This document shows, piece after piece, positions 46,883-55,840 of a stretch of DNA of 64,000 bases. Below the pieces are notes generated by a model. The model was given only the letters and a program-made list of their open reading frames with translations, searched no databases and was not told where the DNA came from. How positions within the stretch are numbered: position 1 is the stretch's first letter; every line of letters begins with the position of its first letter. A program made the position numbers and the translations under genes. The stretch spans positions 91,606 through 155,605 of the forward strand of contig LEKQ01000015.1 in the NCBI GenBank assembly GCA_001443005.1, in the 5' to 3' direction. The DNA is from a bacterium GBS-1. GTDB lineage: Bacteria > Synergistota > GBS-1.

Positions 46883-47785
46883 CTATATGTAGCTTAATAG
46901 AACATCTCCTATCTGATACTCCTCCTTACGCATCGAGCTCTTATAGGAGGAAAGGGCTATGAGTTTATCAGTACTATTCAGCTTTAGGGAAAGAGAAGTA
47001 TAAAAAAGATTTATCTCTAAGATGCCCGCCTCAGCTATGGATCGGACTTCCGAAGCCTGTACCTTCTTATCCCCGTTAAGATCCTGAAAGATGTAAAGGG
47101 AACTATATACTCTATCCTTAGGGGTTATTCTCCCATCTCCATTAAGGTCGAAGGCCTTTAGCATCTCAAAGCCGTTTTTAAACCCCCAGCCATCACCTAC
47201 CAACTCCCAACCTCCATCCAAAAACCTATTCATGTTAAAGTCCAAGAAAAGAAAAGCATCATCTCCCTCAACAAAGCTAACCCGCTCCATCTTCCCATCT
47301 CCATCTATATCGAAATAGGCTGGGTTCCTAAGGCCGCTTAACTTTATACCATCACCCTTCATATCCAGAACGAGAGGATCAACTTCCTTAACTGGATCAG
47401 CACCTCTTTGGTAATTTATGGTAAGCCTTAGTGATAATTGCGCTGATATAACTTCGCCGCTTTCACCTACCTTCTCAAACATCCCTATTGTGAGGTCTAG
47501 CTTAAGAGAAAGACTTTTTAACGAGTCTAAAGATGCCTTGGAAGAACGTTTTCTCTCAGCGTCAAAAAGGCTCTCCATCGATTCAAGAAAACTCTCTACT
47601 CTATCGGGAGCGATATGCTTAAGGAAGGTCACAAAGGTTAAAAAGTTCTTCGCTAGCCCTGGGTACCTGCTCCTTAAAAACTCATAAAGAGAAGCTATCC
47701 TTTCCTCTAAGGAATCCCCTCTCCGATAGGAAATGACCTCATGCCTCAAATAGAGACTAACCGAAGATACATTAAAAGCCTCCAT
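46883..47785 (-). CDS. EF-hand-like calcium-binding protein, function unknown
   Basis: 300 residues. Residues about 1-120 are helical and unassigned. From about 130 to 285 runs a block known from bacterial EF-hand-like proteins: DPLVLDMKGDGIKLSG, FDIDGDGKMERVSFVEGDDAFLFLDFN, a WELVGDGWGFKNGFEML segment, FDLNGDGRITPKD and FQDLNGDKKVQASE. At least three loops have the DxDxDG calcium pattern. There is no signal peptide, so it is cytosolic or exported by another route. ATG start with GGAGG upstream. 66 nt after proS. Confidence 0.85.
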   Translation of the reverse strand: MEAFNVSSVSLYLRHEVISYRRGDSLEERIASLYEFLRSRYPGLAKNFLTFVTFLKHIAPDRVESFLESMESLFDAERKRSSKASLDSLKSLSLKLDLTIGMFEKVGESGEVISAQLSLRLTINYQRGADPVKEVDPLVLDMKGDGIKLSGLRNPAYFDIDGDGKMERVSFVEGDDAFLFLDFNMNRFLDGGWELVGDGWGFKNGFEMLKAFDLNGDGRITPKDRVYSSLYIFQDLNGDKKVQASEVRSIAEAGILEINLFYTSLSLKLNSTDKLIALSSYKSSMRKEEYQIGDVLLSYI

Positions 47786-47851
47786 GCTCTCCTCCCCCTC
47801 CTTGGATCTAATCTTCTCTTATTTATCGGAGGAGGAAGAGATAGAGTTAAA

Positions 47852-49594
47852 CTAAGAGCTCAAAGCCTTAAGCTCCTCTTCGATCTCTTTGATAACGGCC
47901 TCAACTACTTCCCCAAGCGGATAGAACCTTACTTCCTTGGTTTTTCGCCATCTGAGCTCAACCTTACCCTCCTTAAGAGCGTCTCCCACTGTGATCCTCA
48001 ATGGAAAGCCAATGAGATCAGCGTCCTTAAACTTAACACCAGGGCTTTCATCCCTATCGTCTATAACTACTTCTACACCCCTTTCTCTTAAGGACTCGTA
48101 TATCTGTGTTGCCACCCTCATATGCTCGCCATTACTATACTCCACAGGAATAACTACCACATGATAAGGAGCTATGGACATAGGCCATATTATACCATCC
48201 TCATCATGATTTTGCTCTATAGCTGCAGCCATCGTTCTTCCAACCCCTATACCATAGCAACCCATGTAATAGTATTTCTCCTTGCCATCTCTATCTACGA
48301 ACTTGGCGTCCATAGCTTTACTATACTTAAGGCCAAGCTTAAATATATGTCCAACCTCAATACCCCTCGTCGTCTTTAACTCAGAACCACACCTTACACA
48401 CCTATCCCCTGCCCTAACGAGCCTTATATCAACGATTTCTTTAAGCTCAAAGTCCCTTCCAGGATTAGCGTTTATAAAGTGATAATCCTCCTCTCCTGCG
48501 CCCACCACAGCATTCTTAAGCCTCTGAACAGTTGGATCGATTATCACGCGAACCCCCTTTAGACCGATAGGACCTACGAATCCCACTTTGCCCCCCGAAA
48601 CCTTAGCTATTTCCTCCTCTTTAGCGAGATTAAGATATAGGCAACCTAGATAGTTCTTAAGCTTAGTCTCATTAATGTCATAATCTCCTCTCACCAAGGC
48701 TGCCACTATCTCCCAACTATCCTGGCTGTATATAGCCTCATAGAAAAGGGTTTTTACCGTTCTTTTCTTTTCGACACCCAAAAAGTTAGCTACTTCTTCT
48801 ATGGTTTTAGCACCGGGCGTATATACTTTCTTTAACTCCCTTTCCTCCTCACCCATAGAAAAATCCATATCAGGGACAATACTTGAAGCCTGATTAGTAT
48901 TAGCAGCATAATTACAGTCATCGCAGTAAACGATCTCCTCCTCACCAGTTTTAGCAAGGACCATGAACTCCTGAGAACCCGTCCCACCTATGGCACCAGG
49001 ATCAGCCTCAACAACCTTAAAAGCTAAACCACATCTCTTAAATACCCTACAATAGGCATCATACATCGCTTCATAGGACTTATTCATGCCTTCCTCATCT
49101 TTATCAAAGCTATAGAGATCCTTCATTAGAAACTCCCTTGCACGCATCACTCCAAAACGAGGCCTTATCTCATCTCTGAACTTCGTCTGAATCTGATAAA
49201 GAAGGAGTGGAAGTTCCCTATAGGAGCGCACGTTCTCTTTAACTAAGGTGGTAACAACCTCCTCATGGGTAGGACCAAGACAAAAGGGCCTACCATTCCT
49301 ATCGATTAATCTCATAAGCTCAGGGCCATAAACATCCCATCTGCCGCTTTGCTTCCAAAGCTCAGCAGGTTGTAAAGCAGGCATAAAAAGCTCTTGCCCT
49401 CCCTTAGCATCCATTTCTTCCCTTATTATTTGCTCAATCTTCCTTATAACCCTATAACCTAAGGGTAAGAAGTTATAAATACCAGCCGCTACTTTCCTTA
49501 TCATGCCAGCTCGAATCATCAGCTTGTGACTTATGGTTTCAGCTTCAGCGGGATCCTCTCTCAAAGTTGGAGCAAACAAACTACTCATCCTCAT
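47852..49594 (-). CDS. proS: Prolyl-tRNA synthetase
   Basis: Class II synthetase charging tRNA-Pro. 580 residues, the bacterial type with the INS editing domain inserted between motifs 2 and 3 (about 225-385, containing the variant K-x-x-x-x-x-x-Y stretch and GFVGPIG). Motif 1 (GIYNFLPLGYRVIRKIEQIIREEM), motif 2 (FRDEIRPRFGVMRAREFLMKDLYSFD) and motif 3 (GCYGIGVGRTMAAAIEQ) are clear, with a C-terminal anticodon-binding domain. ATG overlaps the end of ispG by 14 nt. Confidence 0.97.
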   Translation of the reverse strand: MRMSSLFAPTLREDPAEAETISHKLMIRAGMIRKVAAGIYNFLPLGYRVIRKIEQIIREEMDAKGGQELFMPALQPAELWKQSGRWDVYGPELMRLIDRNGRPFCLGPTHEEVVTTLVKENVRSYRELPLLLYQIQTKFRDEIRPRFGVMRAREFLMKDLYSFDKDEEGMNKSYEAMYDAYCRVFKRCGLAFKVVEADPGAIGGTGSQEFMVLAKTGEEEIVYCDDCNYAANTNQASSIVPDMDFSMGEEERELKKVYTPGAKTIEEVANFLGVEKKRTVKTLFYEAIYSQDSWEIVAALVRGDYDINETKLKNYLGCLYLNLAKEEEIAKVSGGKVGFVGPIGLKGVRVIIDPTVQRLKNAVVGAGEEDYHFINANPGRDFELKEIVDIRLVRAGDRCVRCGSELKTTRGIEVGHIFKLGLKYSKAMDAKFVDRDGKEKYYYMGCYGIGVGRTMAAAIEQNHDEDGIIWPMSIAPYHVVVIPVEYSNGEHMRVATQIYESLRERGVEVVIDDRDESPGVKFKDADLIGFPLRITVGDALKEGKVELRWRKTKEVRFYPLGEVVEAVIKEIEEELKALSS

Positions 49595-50639
49595 CCCCTT
49601 CTACCTCCTTTATAAGCTTTAATAGTCTATCAACCAGCTTTGACTCGCTTACTGTTTCAAGGATCTCCCCTTTCCTAAATATTACCCCTTTCCCCTTTCC
49701 ACCAGCTATACCCAGATCCGCATCCCTAGCCTCACCAGGCCCATTGACGACACAGCCCATAACAGCGACCTTCATATACTTTCTTATTGGCTTTACCTTC
49801 TCCTCAACCTCTCTAACTATCCTTTCGAGATCTATCTCGCACCTCCCACACCGAGGGCACGATACTATCTCTACCCCAACCTTTCTCAATCCGAGAGACC
49901 TAAGTATAACGTAAGCGGCCTCAACCTCCTTGAGACCATCACCCGTTAGCGAAACCCTTATTGTATCACCTATGCCATCTGCTAGTAAAATGCCAAGTCC
50001 AACCGCAGATTTTATCGCTCCCTCCCAAACTGGCCCTGCTTCCGTAATGCCAAGGTGAAGAGGATATTCCATAACTCTTGAAGCCAACCTATAGGCTTTA
50101 ACGGTAGTCATTACATCTGACGCCTTAAGTGATACCTTTATATTCTCAAATCCTTCATCCTCAAGGAGTCTTATCGTCTCTAGGGCAAGATCCACCATAG
50201 CTGAAGCATCATCTTCGTACGCTGCCCTTCTCTCCCGAGGGATGCTTCCTAGGTTAACTCCCACCCTTATAACCTTTCCTTCTTCCCGAGCAACCCTAGC
50301 AAGCTCCTTTATAACTTCAACTTTCCTCATGTTCCCTGGATTTATTCTAACCCCATCAGCACCGCTTAAGAGAGCTTTGATAGCAAGCTCAGGCACGAAA
50401 TGAACATCTGCCACCAGGGGAACCTTCAGGGACCTCTTAAGAGAGGATAGGTTGGAAAGCTGCTCTTCATCGTAAAGAGCAACCCTGATTATCTCACAAC
50501 CTCCCTCCAAAAGTCTCCAAGCTTCTTGAAGGCATGAGCTTAAATCGCTTAGTGAAGATCTAAGCATACTTTGAACGGTAATCGGATTGCCTCCCCCTAT
50601 CGGAACCCCCCCGAGATAGATCACCTTCTTACTTGGCAA
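49581..50639 (-). CDS. ispG: 4-hydroxy-3-methylbut-2-en-1-yl diphosphate synthase (IspG)
   Basis: Penultimate step of the MEP isoprenoid pathway. 352 residues: a TIM barrel with VADVHFVPELAIKAL and VRINPGN, and a C-terminal 4Fe-4S domain with cysteines in SCPRCGRC and in AVMGCVVNGPGEARDADLG. TTG start. Direct neighbour of rseP and dxr, so two MEP enzymes are co-transcribed with uppS, which uses their product. Confidence 0.97.
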   Translation of the reverse strand: MPSKKVIYLGGVPIGGGNPITVQSMLRSSLSDLSSCLQEAWRLLEGGCEIIRVALYDEEQLSNLSSLKRSLKVPLVADVHFVPELAIKALLSGADGVRINPGNMRKVEVIKELARVAREEGKVIRVGVNLGSIPRERRAAYEDDASAMVDLALETIRLLEDEGFENIKVSLKASDVMTTVKAYRLASRVMEYPLHLGITEAGPVWEGAIKSAVGLGILLADGIGDTIRVSLTGDGLKEVEAAYVILRSLGLRKVGVEIVSCPRCGRCEIDLERIVREVEEKVKPIRKYMKVAVMGCVVNGPGEARDADLGIAGGKGKGVIFRKGEILETVSESKLVDRLLKLIKEVEGDEDE

Positions 50640-50646
50640 GGGAAAT

Positions 50647-51657
50647 TCACCTCAAACTTATAACATCATGATAGGTTACAAGAAGCATCAAAACTATCAA
50701 CACCAAAAAACCTATATAATGAATGGTACTCTCATACTTCGGATCCAAACGCCTACGAAAGATCAGCTCGAAAATTATAAACACAAGTCTTCCCCCATCC
50801 AAAGCTGGTAATGGGAATAGGTTTATAAATGCAAGGTTTACACTTATTATACCAATGAAGGAGAGAAGATTAACTAGGCCGCCTCGAGCAGCCTGTCCAG
50901 CAAGTTGAGCAACTGCTACTGGCCCCCTTATGTCGAGCTTCTCCTTCTTTAACAGGGTCTTCCCTATAGCGCTCAACATTAAATAACTAACACCTAAAGT
51001 ATACCTCACAGAATAATAAGCAGAGCCTAAAACATTGAACCTCTCTATCCATGGAGTTATTCCTATCAATCCAACTTTATGCACTGAGCTGTATTCGGGA
51101 ACGACTTCAATGAGGACCCTATCCTCACCTCTCATCACACTGAGCTTCAACCTTTTACCGGGACTACTGTGAATTATACGAGCCAGCTCTTCCCACCTAG
51201 AAACCCTAACCCCATCTATCTCCAATACCTCATCCCCCGCCTTTAATCCCGCTATTTCGGCTGGACTACCAGGCAAAACAGACCCTATCTTGCAAACGTT
51301 CAAATTGGGATAGCCATTAAAGACGAAAACAGCGAAGAAAAGAAGCACTGCGAGGACGAAGTTCATCAGCGGACCAGCGCTTATTATCTTTAACCTTGAC
51401 CAAGGTGAGCTCTCTAAGAAGCTCCCCTCCCCACTTTCTTCCGGGGTTTCCCCAAAGAGCCTTACAAACCCTCCTAGTGGAAAGGCCCTTAAGGAGTACA
51501 AAACCTCCCCCTTTTTCTTAGAAAGGATTATTGGGCCGAAACCAATTGCAAACTCCTTAACTTTAACTCCCTCACGTAAGGCGAGCCAAAAATGCCCAAG
51601 CTCATGAAAAACTACAACTACACCTATGACTATAAGAAAAGCAATTAGAGTGATCAA
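50647..51657 (-). CDS. rseP: RIP metalloprotease RseP (site-2 protease)
   Basis: Membrane protease of 336 residues that cleaves within the membrane, commonly acting on anti-sigma factors or signal peptide remnants. Zinc motif VFHELGHFWLA near residue 17, PDZ domain (about 115-180: GSVLPGSPAEIAGLKAGDEVLEIDG) and the third ligand motif NLFPLPALDGGRL near 285. About four membrane segments. TTG start overlapping the dxr stop in a TTGA junction. Confidence 0.96.
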   Translation of the reverse strand: MITLIAFLIVIGVVVVFHELGHFWLALREGVKVKEFAIGFGPIILSKKKGEVLYSLRAFPLGGFVRLFGETPEESGEGSFLESSPWSRLKIISAGPLMNFVLAVLLFFAVFVFNGYPNLNVCKIGSVLPGSPAEIAGLKAGDEVLEIDGVRVSRWEELARIIHSSPGKRLKLSVMRGEDRVLIEVVPEYSSVHKVGLIGITPWIERFNVLGSAYYSVRYTLGVSYLMLSAIGKTLLKKEKLDIRGPVAVAQLAGQAARGGLVNLLSFIGIISVNLAFINLFPLPALDGGRLVFIIFELIFRRRLDPKYESTIHYIGFLVLIVLMLLVTYHDVISLR

Positions 51658-52790
51658 CCTTCCAGCGCCTCCCCAGCGAAGCTTCGAGCTTCTCTATCCC
51701 AAAAGTATATATCTTCAGGGGAGCTCAATCTCTCCATAGGAAAGTGAAAAAGCACTTTTCGTATAAGCTTAGGGATATCCCCAAACTTGAGCTTTCCAGA
51801 TAAAAAGAGAGAAACTGCAACTTCGTCAGCCGCGTTCAAGATAACCGGGATGTTTCCCCCCATTCGGGCAGCATAGTAAGCATAGTTAAGGCAGGGGTAT
51901 TCTTCCATATCAGGTTCCTCAAAGGTTAAACTGAACCTTCCTCTTAAGTCCAGGCGGGGGATGAAAGGATTTTCAAAGGAAGAAGAACCCAAAAGGGCCT
52001 CTTGAACCACCAAGCGCATATCGGGATAAAATAATAAAGCCTTTATGGATCCATCAGCAAACTCAACCATGCCATGAACCCATGCTTCTCTGTGAACTAA
52101 AACTTTTATGTCGTCCAAGGGTAAACCAAAAAGATAATAGGCCTCTATAACCTCAAATCCCTTGTTCATTAGGGTCGCCGAATCCACAGTGATCTTTTTC
52201 CCCATTTTCCAAATAGGATGTCTCAAAACCTCTGAAACAGAAGCATCTTTCCTACTTTGATGGCTCAAATCTCTTAGGGAACCTCCAGAAGCCGTTAAAA
52301 ATATCCTTCTTAACCTCTGCCCCTCGCTGATGAAAGAAAATATCGACCAATGCTCACTATCCAGGGGAACAAGCTGCCCCTTAAGCTTTACCTCTTTCAT
52401 TATAAACTCTCCCCCAACAACCAAAGCCTCCTTGCTAGCGAAAAAGACCTTCTTCCCAGACCTAAGCCCCTCATAGACAGGCTTAAAAGCAAATAGCCCC
52501 GGCACACACACAACGAGAGCATCAATATCATCATAACTTCTCCAGATATCTATTAGAGCTTCTTCACCAGAGTAAACCTTAATCCCAAATGCTTCCTCAA
52601 TCTTCTTTGCCGAATCTTCATAATACATACCAACCCTTGCCGGAGAAAACTCCTCTATAAGCCTCCCCATTGGTTCAGCGCTTCTTCCCCCCACAAGGGC
52701 AACTATCTTCAAGTGCTCCGGGAAGGCTCTCGCAACGTTCATAACAGCACTTCCAACACTGCCTGTAGCCCCAAGCACAGCTAAGTTCAA
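51654..52790 (-). CDS. dxr: 1-deoxy-D-xylulose 5-phosphate reductoisomerase
   Basis: Commits DXP to the MEP pathway, NADPH-dependent. About 378 residues: [14 protein letters not shown] (NADPH), [10 protein letters not shown], metal-site LDSEHWSIF, substrate loop [10 protein letters not shown] and [28 protein letters not shown] chose TTG 52790, which overlaps the rlpA stop as TTGA and gives the canonical N-terminus; a GTG at 52847 would add 19 residues with no better ribosome site. Confidence 0.96.
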   Translation of the reverse strand: MNLAVLGATGSVGSAVMNVARAFPEHLKIVALVGGRSAEPMGRLIEEFSPARVGMYYEDSAKKIEEAFGIKVYSGEEALIDIWRSYDDIDALVVCVPGLFAFKPVYEGLRSGKKVFFASKEALVVGGEFIMKEVKLKGQLVPLDSEHWSIFSFISEGQRLRRIFLTASGGSLRDLSHQSRKDASVSEVLRHPIWKMGKKITVDSATLMNKGFEVIEAYYLFGLPLDDIKVLVHREAWVHGMVEFADGSIKALLFYPDMRLVVQEALLGSSSFENPFIPRLDLRGRFSLTFEEPDMEEYPCLNYAYYAARMGGNIPVILNAADEVAVSLFLSGKLKFGDIPKLIRKVLFHFPMERLSSPEDIYFWDREARSFAGEALEG

Positions 52791-53422
52791 TCGTAAATCG
52801 CCACAACGAATGAGTCTATCTTCCTTTTCGTAAAGAAATTCCTCCACTTTGTAGCCTCACCCTCACTCTTAAACTTACCCACTAAAACCTTATGAAGATC
52901 TCCTTCTCGCTTTATAAAGAGAGGGATATCTATCCTCCACCAGATTAGCCCTCTTATCTTTCCCTTCCATACCTTAGCATTGTTCATTTCGCTAAAAGCC
53001 CCTACCTGAACGGAGTAATATCGAGGTTCAGGAACAACCTTAAAGCCCGGCGGAGGCTTATAAAGCTCTACCTTAACATAAGCTGTTCCCTTGTCTATCA
53101 TGTCTATCCTCTTAGCAGCAGCATAAGACAAGTCTATAATCCTTCCTTTCTTGAAGGGACCTCTATCATTTATTCTAACTACAACCTTCTTCCCATTAGA
53201 CATGTTAGTTACGATGACCTGCGTTCCGAAGGGAAGAGTCAGATGAGCTGCTGTATAATCATACATGTTATATATCTCTCCACTAGAAGTCCTCCTCCCG
53301 TGCCAACCAGGACCATACCAAGAAGCCACACCGTATTGAACGAAGGACCTCGGATAAGACACAACCTCTAAAAGAAGGATAAGCGTTAGGGATATCCCTA
53401 AAGCAGCAAAACTCTTTCTCAA
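52787..53422 (-). CDS. rlpA: RlpA-like protein with DPBB and SPOR domains
   Basis: 211 residues. A signal or membrane N-terminus (about 5-25), then the double-psi beta-barrel: [62 protein letters not shown], with the catalytic Asp of RINDRGP as in lytic RlpA. A C-terminal SPOR domain (about 135-211, [18 protein letters not shown]) should bind denuded glycan at division sites. No lipobox is seen. It lies between cdsA and dxr, where other bacteria have no gene. Confidence 0.92.
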   Translation of the reverse strand: MRKSFAALGISLTLILLLEVVSYPRSFVQYGVASWYGPGWHGRRTSSGEIYNMYDYTAAHLTLPFGTQVIVTNMSNGKKVVVRINDRGPFKKGRIIDLSYAAAKRIDMIDKGTAYVKVELYKPPPGFKVVPEPRYYSVQVGAFSEMNNAKVWKGKIRGLIWWRIDIPLFIKREGDLHKVLVGKFKSEGEATKWRNFFTKRKIDSFVVAIYD

Positions 53423-54220
53423 TTAATCTATCACTCCCGTCCAAAATAGGAAGTAATACATCAGGGGCGCATTAAATAGAAAGCTATCAAACCTATCTAA
53501 GATACCACCATGACCTGGGATAAGACCGCTTACATCCTTAAGAGCAACCTCCCTCTTGAAAAGGGATTCTCCAAGGTCTCCAAGCTGTCCCCAAACGCCC
53601 ATGACTAAACCGAAGAGCAAGGACCAAAGGGGAGGAATTGCATAGATCCACCCCATCACACTTGAGAACAACACAGAACCTAAAACCCCTCCCCAGAACC
53701 CTTCAACAGTCTTATTGGGACTTATATAGGGAGCCAACTTCTTTCTCCCAACGCTTTTACCCACCAAATAGGCCATCGTATCGGTTGACCAAGTTACTAA
53801 AAATAAAACTATAGTCCAAAATCTACCATCCTCAAGATTTCTTAGGAGGATTACATAGCTTATAAGCCAGGCAACGTAGAAAAAACCTAAGAGCGTTGCC
53901 CCTACCGAAATTAAGGGAGAGCTCCTATCCTTCTTTATGATCTGTCCAACGATAAGAAATAAGAACAAGAAGGTAGGAACTATAACCTTTTGCTCATTGT
54001 CAAAGAAGACACAAACAAGCAAAACGATGGTAGCAACTATTCCCGCTCCACGAGAGGCCCTAACACCTTTATAAGCTACGATATCGTAAAACTCCATTAC
54101 CCCCAAGACACCAACTACTAAAACTAAAGCAAGAAAAGGATATCCTCCCCACCAGCAAGCAAAAATTATCAAAGGAGCTCCTATTAAAGCGGAAAGAACC
54201 CTTTTAACCAAATCTTTCAA
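53423..54220 (-). CDS. cdsA: Phosphatidate cytidylyltransferase
   Basis: Makes CDP-diacylglycerol, precursor of the membrane phospholipids. 265 residues, about seven membrane segments, with the C-terminal family signature: PNKTVEGFWGGVLGS and GQLGDLGESLFKREVALKDVSGLIPGHGGILDRFDS. TTG start forming a TTGA overlap with the uppS stop. Confidence 0.95.
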   Translation of the reverse strand: MKDLVKRVLSALIGAPLIIFACWWGGYPFLALVLVVGVLGVMEFYDIVAYKGVRASRGAGIVATIVLLVCVFFDNEQKVIVPTFLFLFLIVGQIIKKDRSSPLISVGATLLGFFYVAWLISYVILLRNLEDGRFWTIVLFLVTWSTDTMAYLVGKSVGRKKLAPYISPNKTVEGFWGGVLGSVLFSSVMGWIYAIPPLWSLLFGLVMGVWGQLGDLGESLFKREVALKDVSGLIPGHGGILDRFDSFLFNAPLMYYFLFWTGVID

Positions 54221-54906
54221 GCTAAACCACCGAACCTCCTCTTACGCTTGTTGTAGTCCGCTATAGCAGCGTCAAGATCGTCCTCCCCAAAATCGGGCCA
54301 AAGAGTTTCAGTAAAATAAAGCTCCGCATAGGCTATCTGCCATAAAAGAAAATTACTCACTCTTTTCTCTCCACTCGTTCTAATCACCAGATCAGGGTCA
54401 GGAACATCAGGAATATAAAGAAAACTCCTAAAGCTCTCTTCATCAACCATTCTTTTGCCATCACCCAAAATCGAATTTACCGCATCTACTATTTCCCTTC
54501 TCCCACCATAGTTCAAATAAACTATGAGATGGAGCTTGTCATTGGCTTTGGTCTCATCAACCGCCAACTCTATGATCTTAACCACATCTTGAGGAAGCTC
54601 CTTCCATCTACCACCTACTCTCACCCTAACCCCAGCCCACTTAAGCCTATCGATCTTCATCAAGAAATACAGCTTCAATATGTTCATTAACCCTCTAACC
54701 TCTGCCTCGGGTCTTTTCCAATTCTCCGTTGAAAATGCATATAGCGATAGATACTTTATCCCTCTCTTAATGGAAGCGAAAACAACCCGTTCAACTGCTT
54801 TCGCTCCCTCTCTATGACCGGCTATGCGAGGCAAACCTCGCCTCTCAGCCCATCTTCCATTGCCATCCATTATTATGGCCAAATGCACCGGAATTAAAGT
54901 AGCCAA
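54217..54906 (-). CDS. uppS: Isoprenyl transferase (undecaprenyl diphosphate synthase)
   Basis: cis-Prenyltransferase making the C55 lipid carrier for peptidoglycan and surface glycans. About 229 residues: IMDGNGRWAERRGLPRIAGHREGA at the N-terminus (Asp of the pyrophosphate site), YLSLYAFSTENWKRP and the C-terminal RTSGEKRVSNFLLWQIAYAELYFTETLWPDF. Two TTG codons are possible (54912 and 54906); GGAGG lies 7 nt before 54906. Overlaps the YjbQ gene end by 13 nt. Confidence 0.95.
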   Translation of the reverse strand: MATLIPVHLAIIMDGNGRWAERRGLPRIAGHREGAKAVERVVFASIKRGIKYLSLYAFSTENWKRPEAEVRGLMNILKLYFLMKIDRLKWAGVRVRVGGRWKELPQDVVKIIELAVDETKANDKLHLIVYLNYGGRREIVDAVNSILGDGKRMVDEESFRSFLYIPDVPDPDLVIRTSGEKRVSNFLLWQIAYAELYFTETLWPDFGEDDLDAAIADYNKRKRRFGGLA

Positions 54907-55277
54907 GCCCAAACCTCCCTCTGCCTCGGTCCATCAAACTCAACGAAGAAAACCGACTGCCATCTGCCCAGGCTTAACTTGCCCCCCTCTATGGGAAGAA
55001 GCAGACTAACTCCCATCAACGAAGACTTTATATGAGCAGGGCTATTACCTTCAAGATGAGCGTAATTACCCTCAGCTGGGACAAGCTTACTCAACGAAGA
55101 CAGTATATCTTTAACAACAGACGGGTCATAACCTTCGTTAACGAAAAGGGCTGCCGTAGTATGGGGAACGAACAAAAAACAAATCCCCTCCTTAATGCCG
55201 CTTCCCTTGATAACCTGATTTACGAGGTCAGTAATATCAATGGCTTCCTCTTTACAAGAGCTTCTTAAGGATATCAC
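54894..55277 (-). CDS. YjbQ/UPF0047 family protein
   Basis: About 127 residues of the UPF0047 family: EAIDITDLVNQV, 'CFLFVPHTTAALFVNEGYDPSV', 'YAHLEGNSPAHIKSSLMGVS' and 'LGRWQSVFFVEFDGPRQREV'. His, Glu and Asn residues form a putative metal site; some homologues show weak thiamin phosphate synthase activity, but the true role is unclear. GTG 55277 is chosen because it overlaps the upstream stop (GTGA) and has AGGAG 8 nt before it; an ATG at 55334 would add 19 residues inside the previous gene. Confidence 0.9.
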   Translation of the reverse strand: MISLRSSCKEEAIDITDLVNQVIKGSGIKEGICFLFVPHTTAALFVNEGYDPSVVKDILSSLSKLVPAEGNYAHLEGNSPAHIKSSLMGVSLLLPIEGGKLSLGRWQSVFFVEFDGPRQREVWAWLL

Positions 55278-55840
55278 CTTCTTAGCTCCTGCCAAGCCCT
55301 TTTTACCTCCTTTATATCCTCCCACGTGAGCCACCTTGGGCTACCCTTTTCTCTCGAAAGGTTTCTTAAAAGAAAGCTTGGGTGAAACATCGGGAAAACC
55401 CTTATCCCACCGATCCATTCAAACCACTTCCCCCTAACGCTCGTTATCGGGTCCTTTAGTTTTAATATCGCTTGAGTGGACACACTACCTAAGGTAACTA
55501 TTATCTTTGGCCTTATAACAGCGATCTGAGCCTCAAGGAAAGGCCAACACATACTAACCTCTTCAGGGGTAGGGTTTCTATTGTTAGGTGGCCTGCATTT
55601 AACCACGTTAGTTATATAAACCTCATCCCTGCTTATACCAACGGATTGAAGTATCTTAGTCAAGAGCTGGCCAGCCTTTCCGACAAAGGGCTTCCCTTGA
55701 ACATCCTCTTCCGCTCCTGGCGCTTCACCAACAAACATAAGTTCAGTGTTCACTTTACCCTCTCCGAAAACCACCTGGGTCCGAAGCTGAGAAAGTGGAC
55801 ACCTTTTACATTTTAAACACTCAGCCTTAATCTCCTCCAT
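55274..55840 (-). CDS. Family 4 uracil-DNA glycosylase (4Fe-4S)
   Basis: Removes uracil from DNA, typical of thermophiles and many anaerobes. About 188 residues. The cluster cysteines are CLKCKRC near the N-terminus, KCRPP in the middle and MCWPF. The active-site segments FVGEAPGAEEDVQGKPFVGKAG and FPMFHPSFLLRN are present. ATG 55840 has GGAAGG 9 nt upstream; the ATG at 55870 has no ribosome site and would add ten residues. Confidence 0.95.
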   Translation of the reverse strand: MEEIKAECLKCKRCPLSQLRTQVVFGEGKVNTELMFVGEAPGAEEDVQGKPFVGKAGQLLTKILQSVGISRDEVYITNVVKCRPPNNRNPTPEEVSMCWPFLEAQIAVIRPKIIVTLGSVSTQAILKLKDPITSVRGKWFEWIGGIRVFPMFHPSFLLRNLSREKGSPRWLTWEDIKEVKRAWQELRR

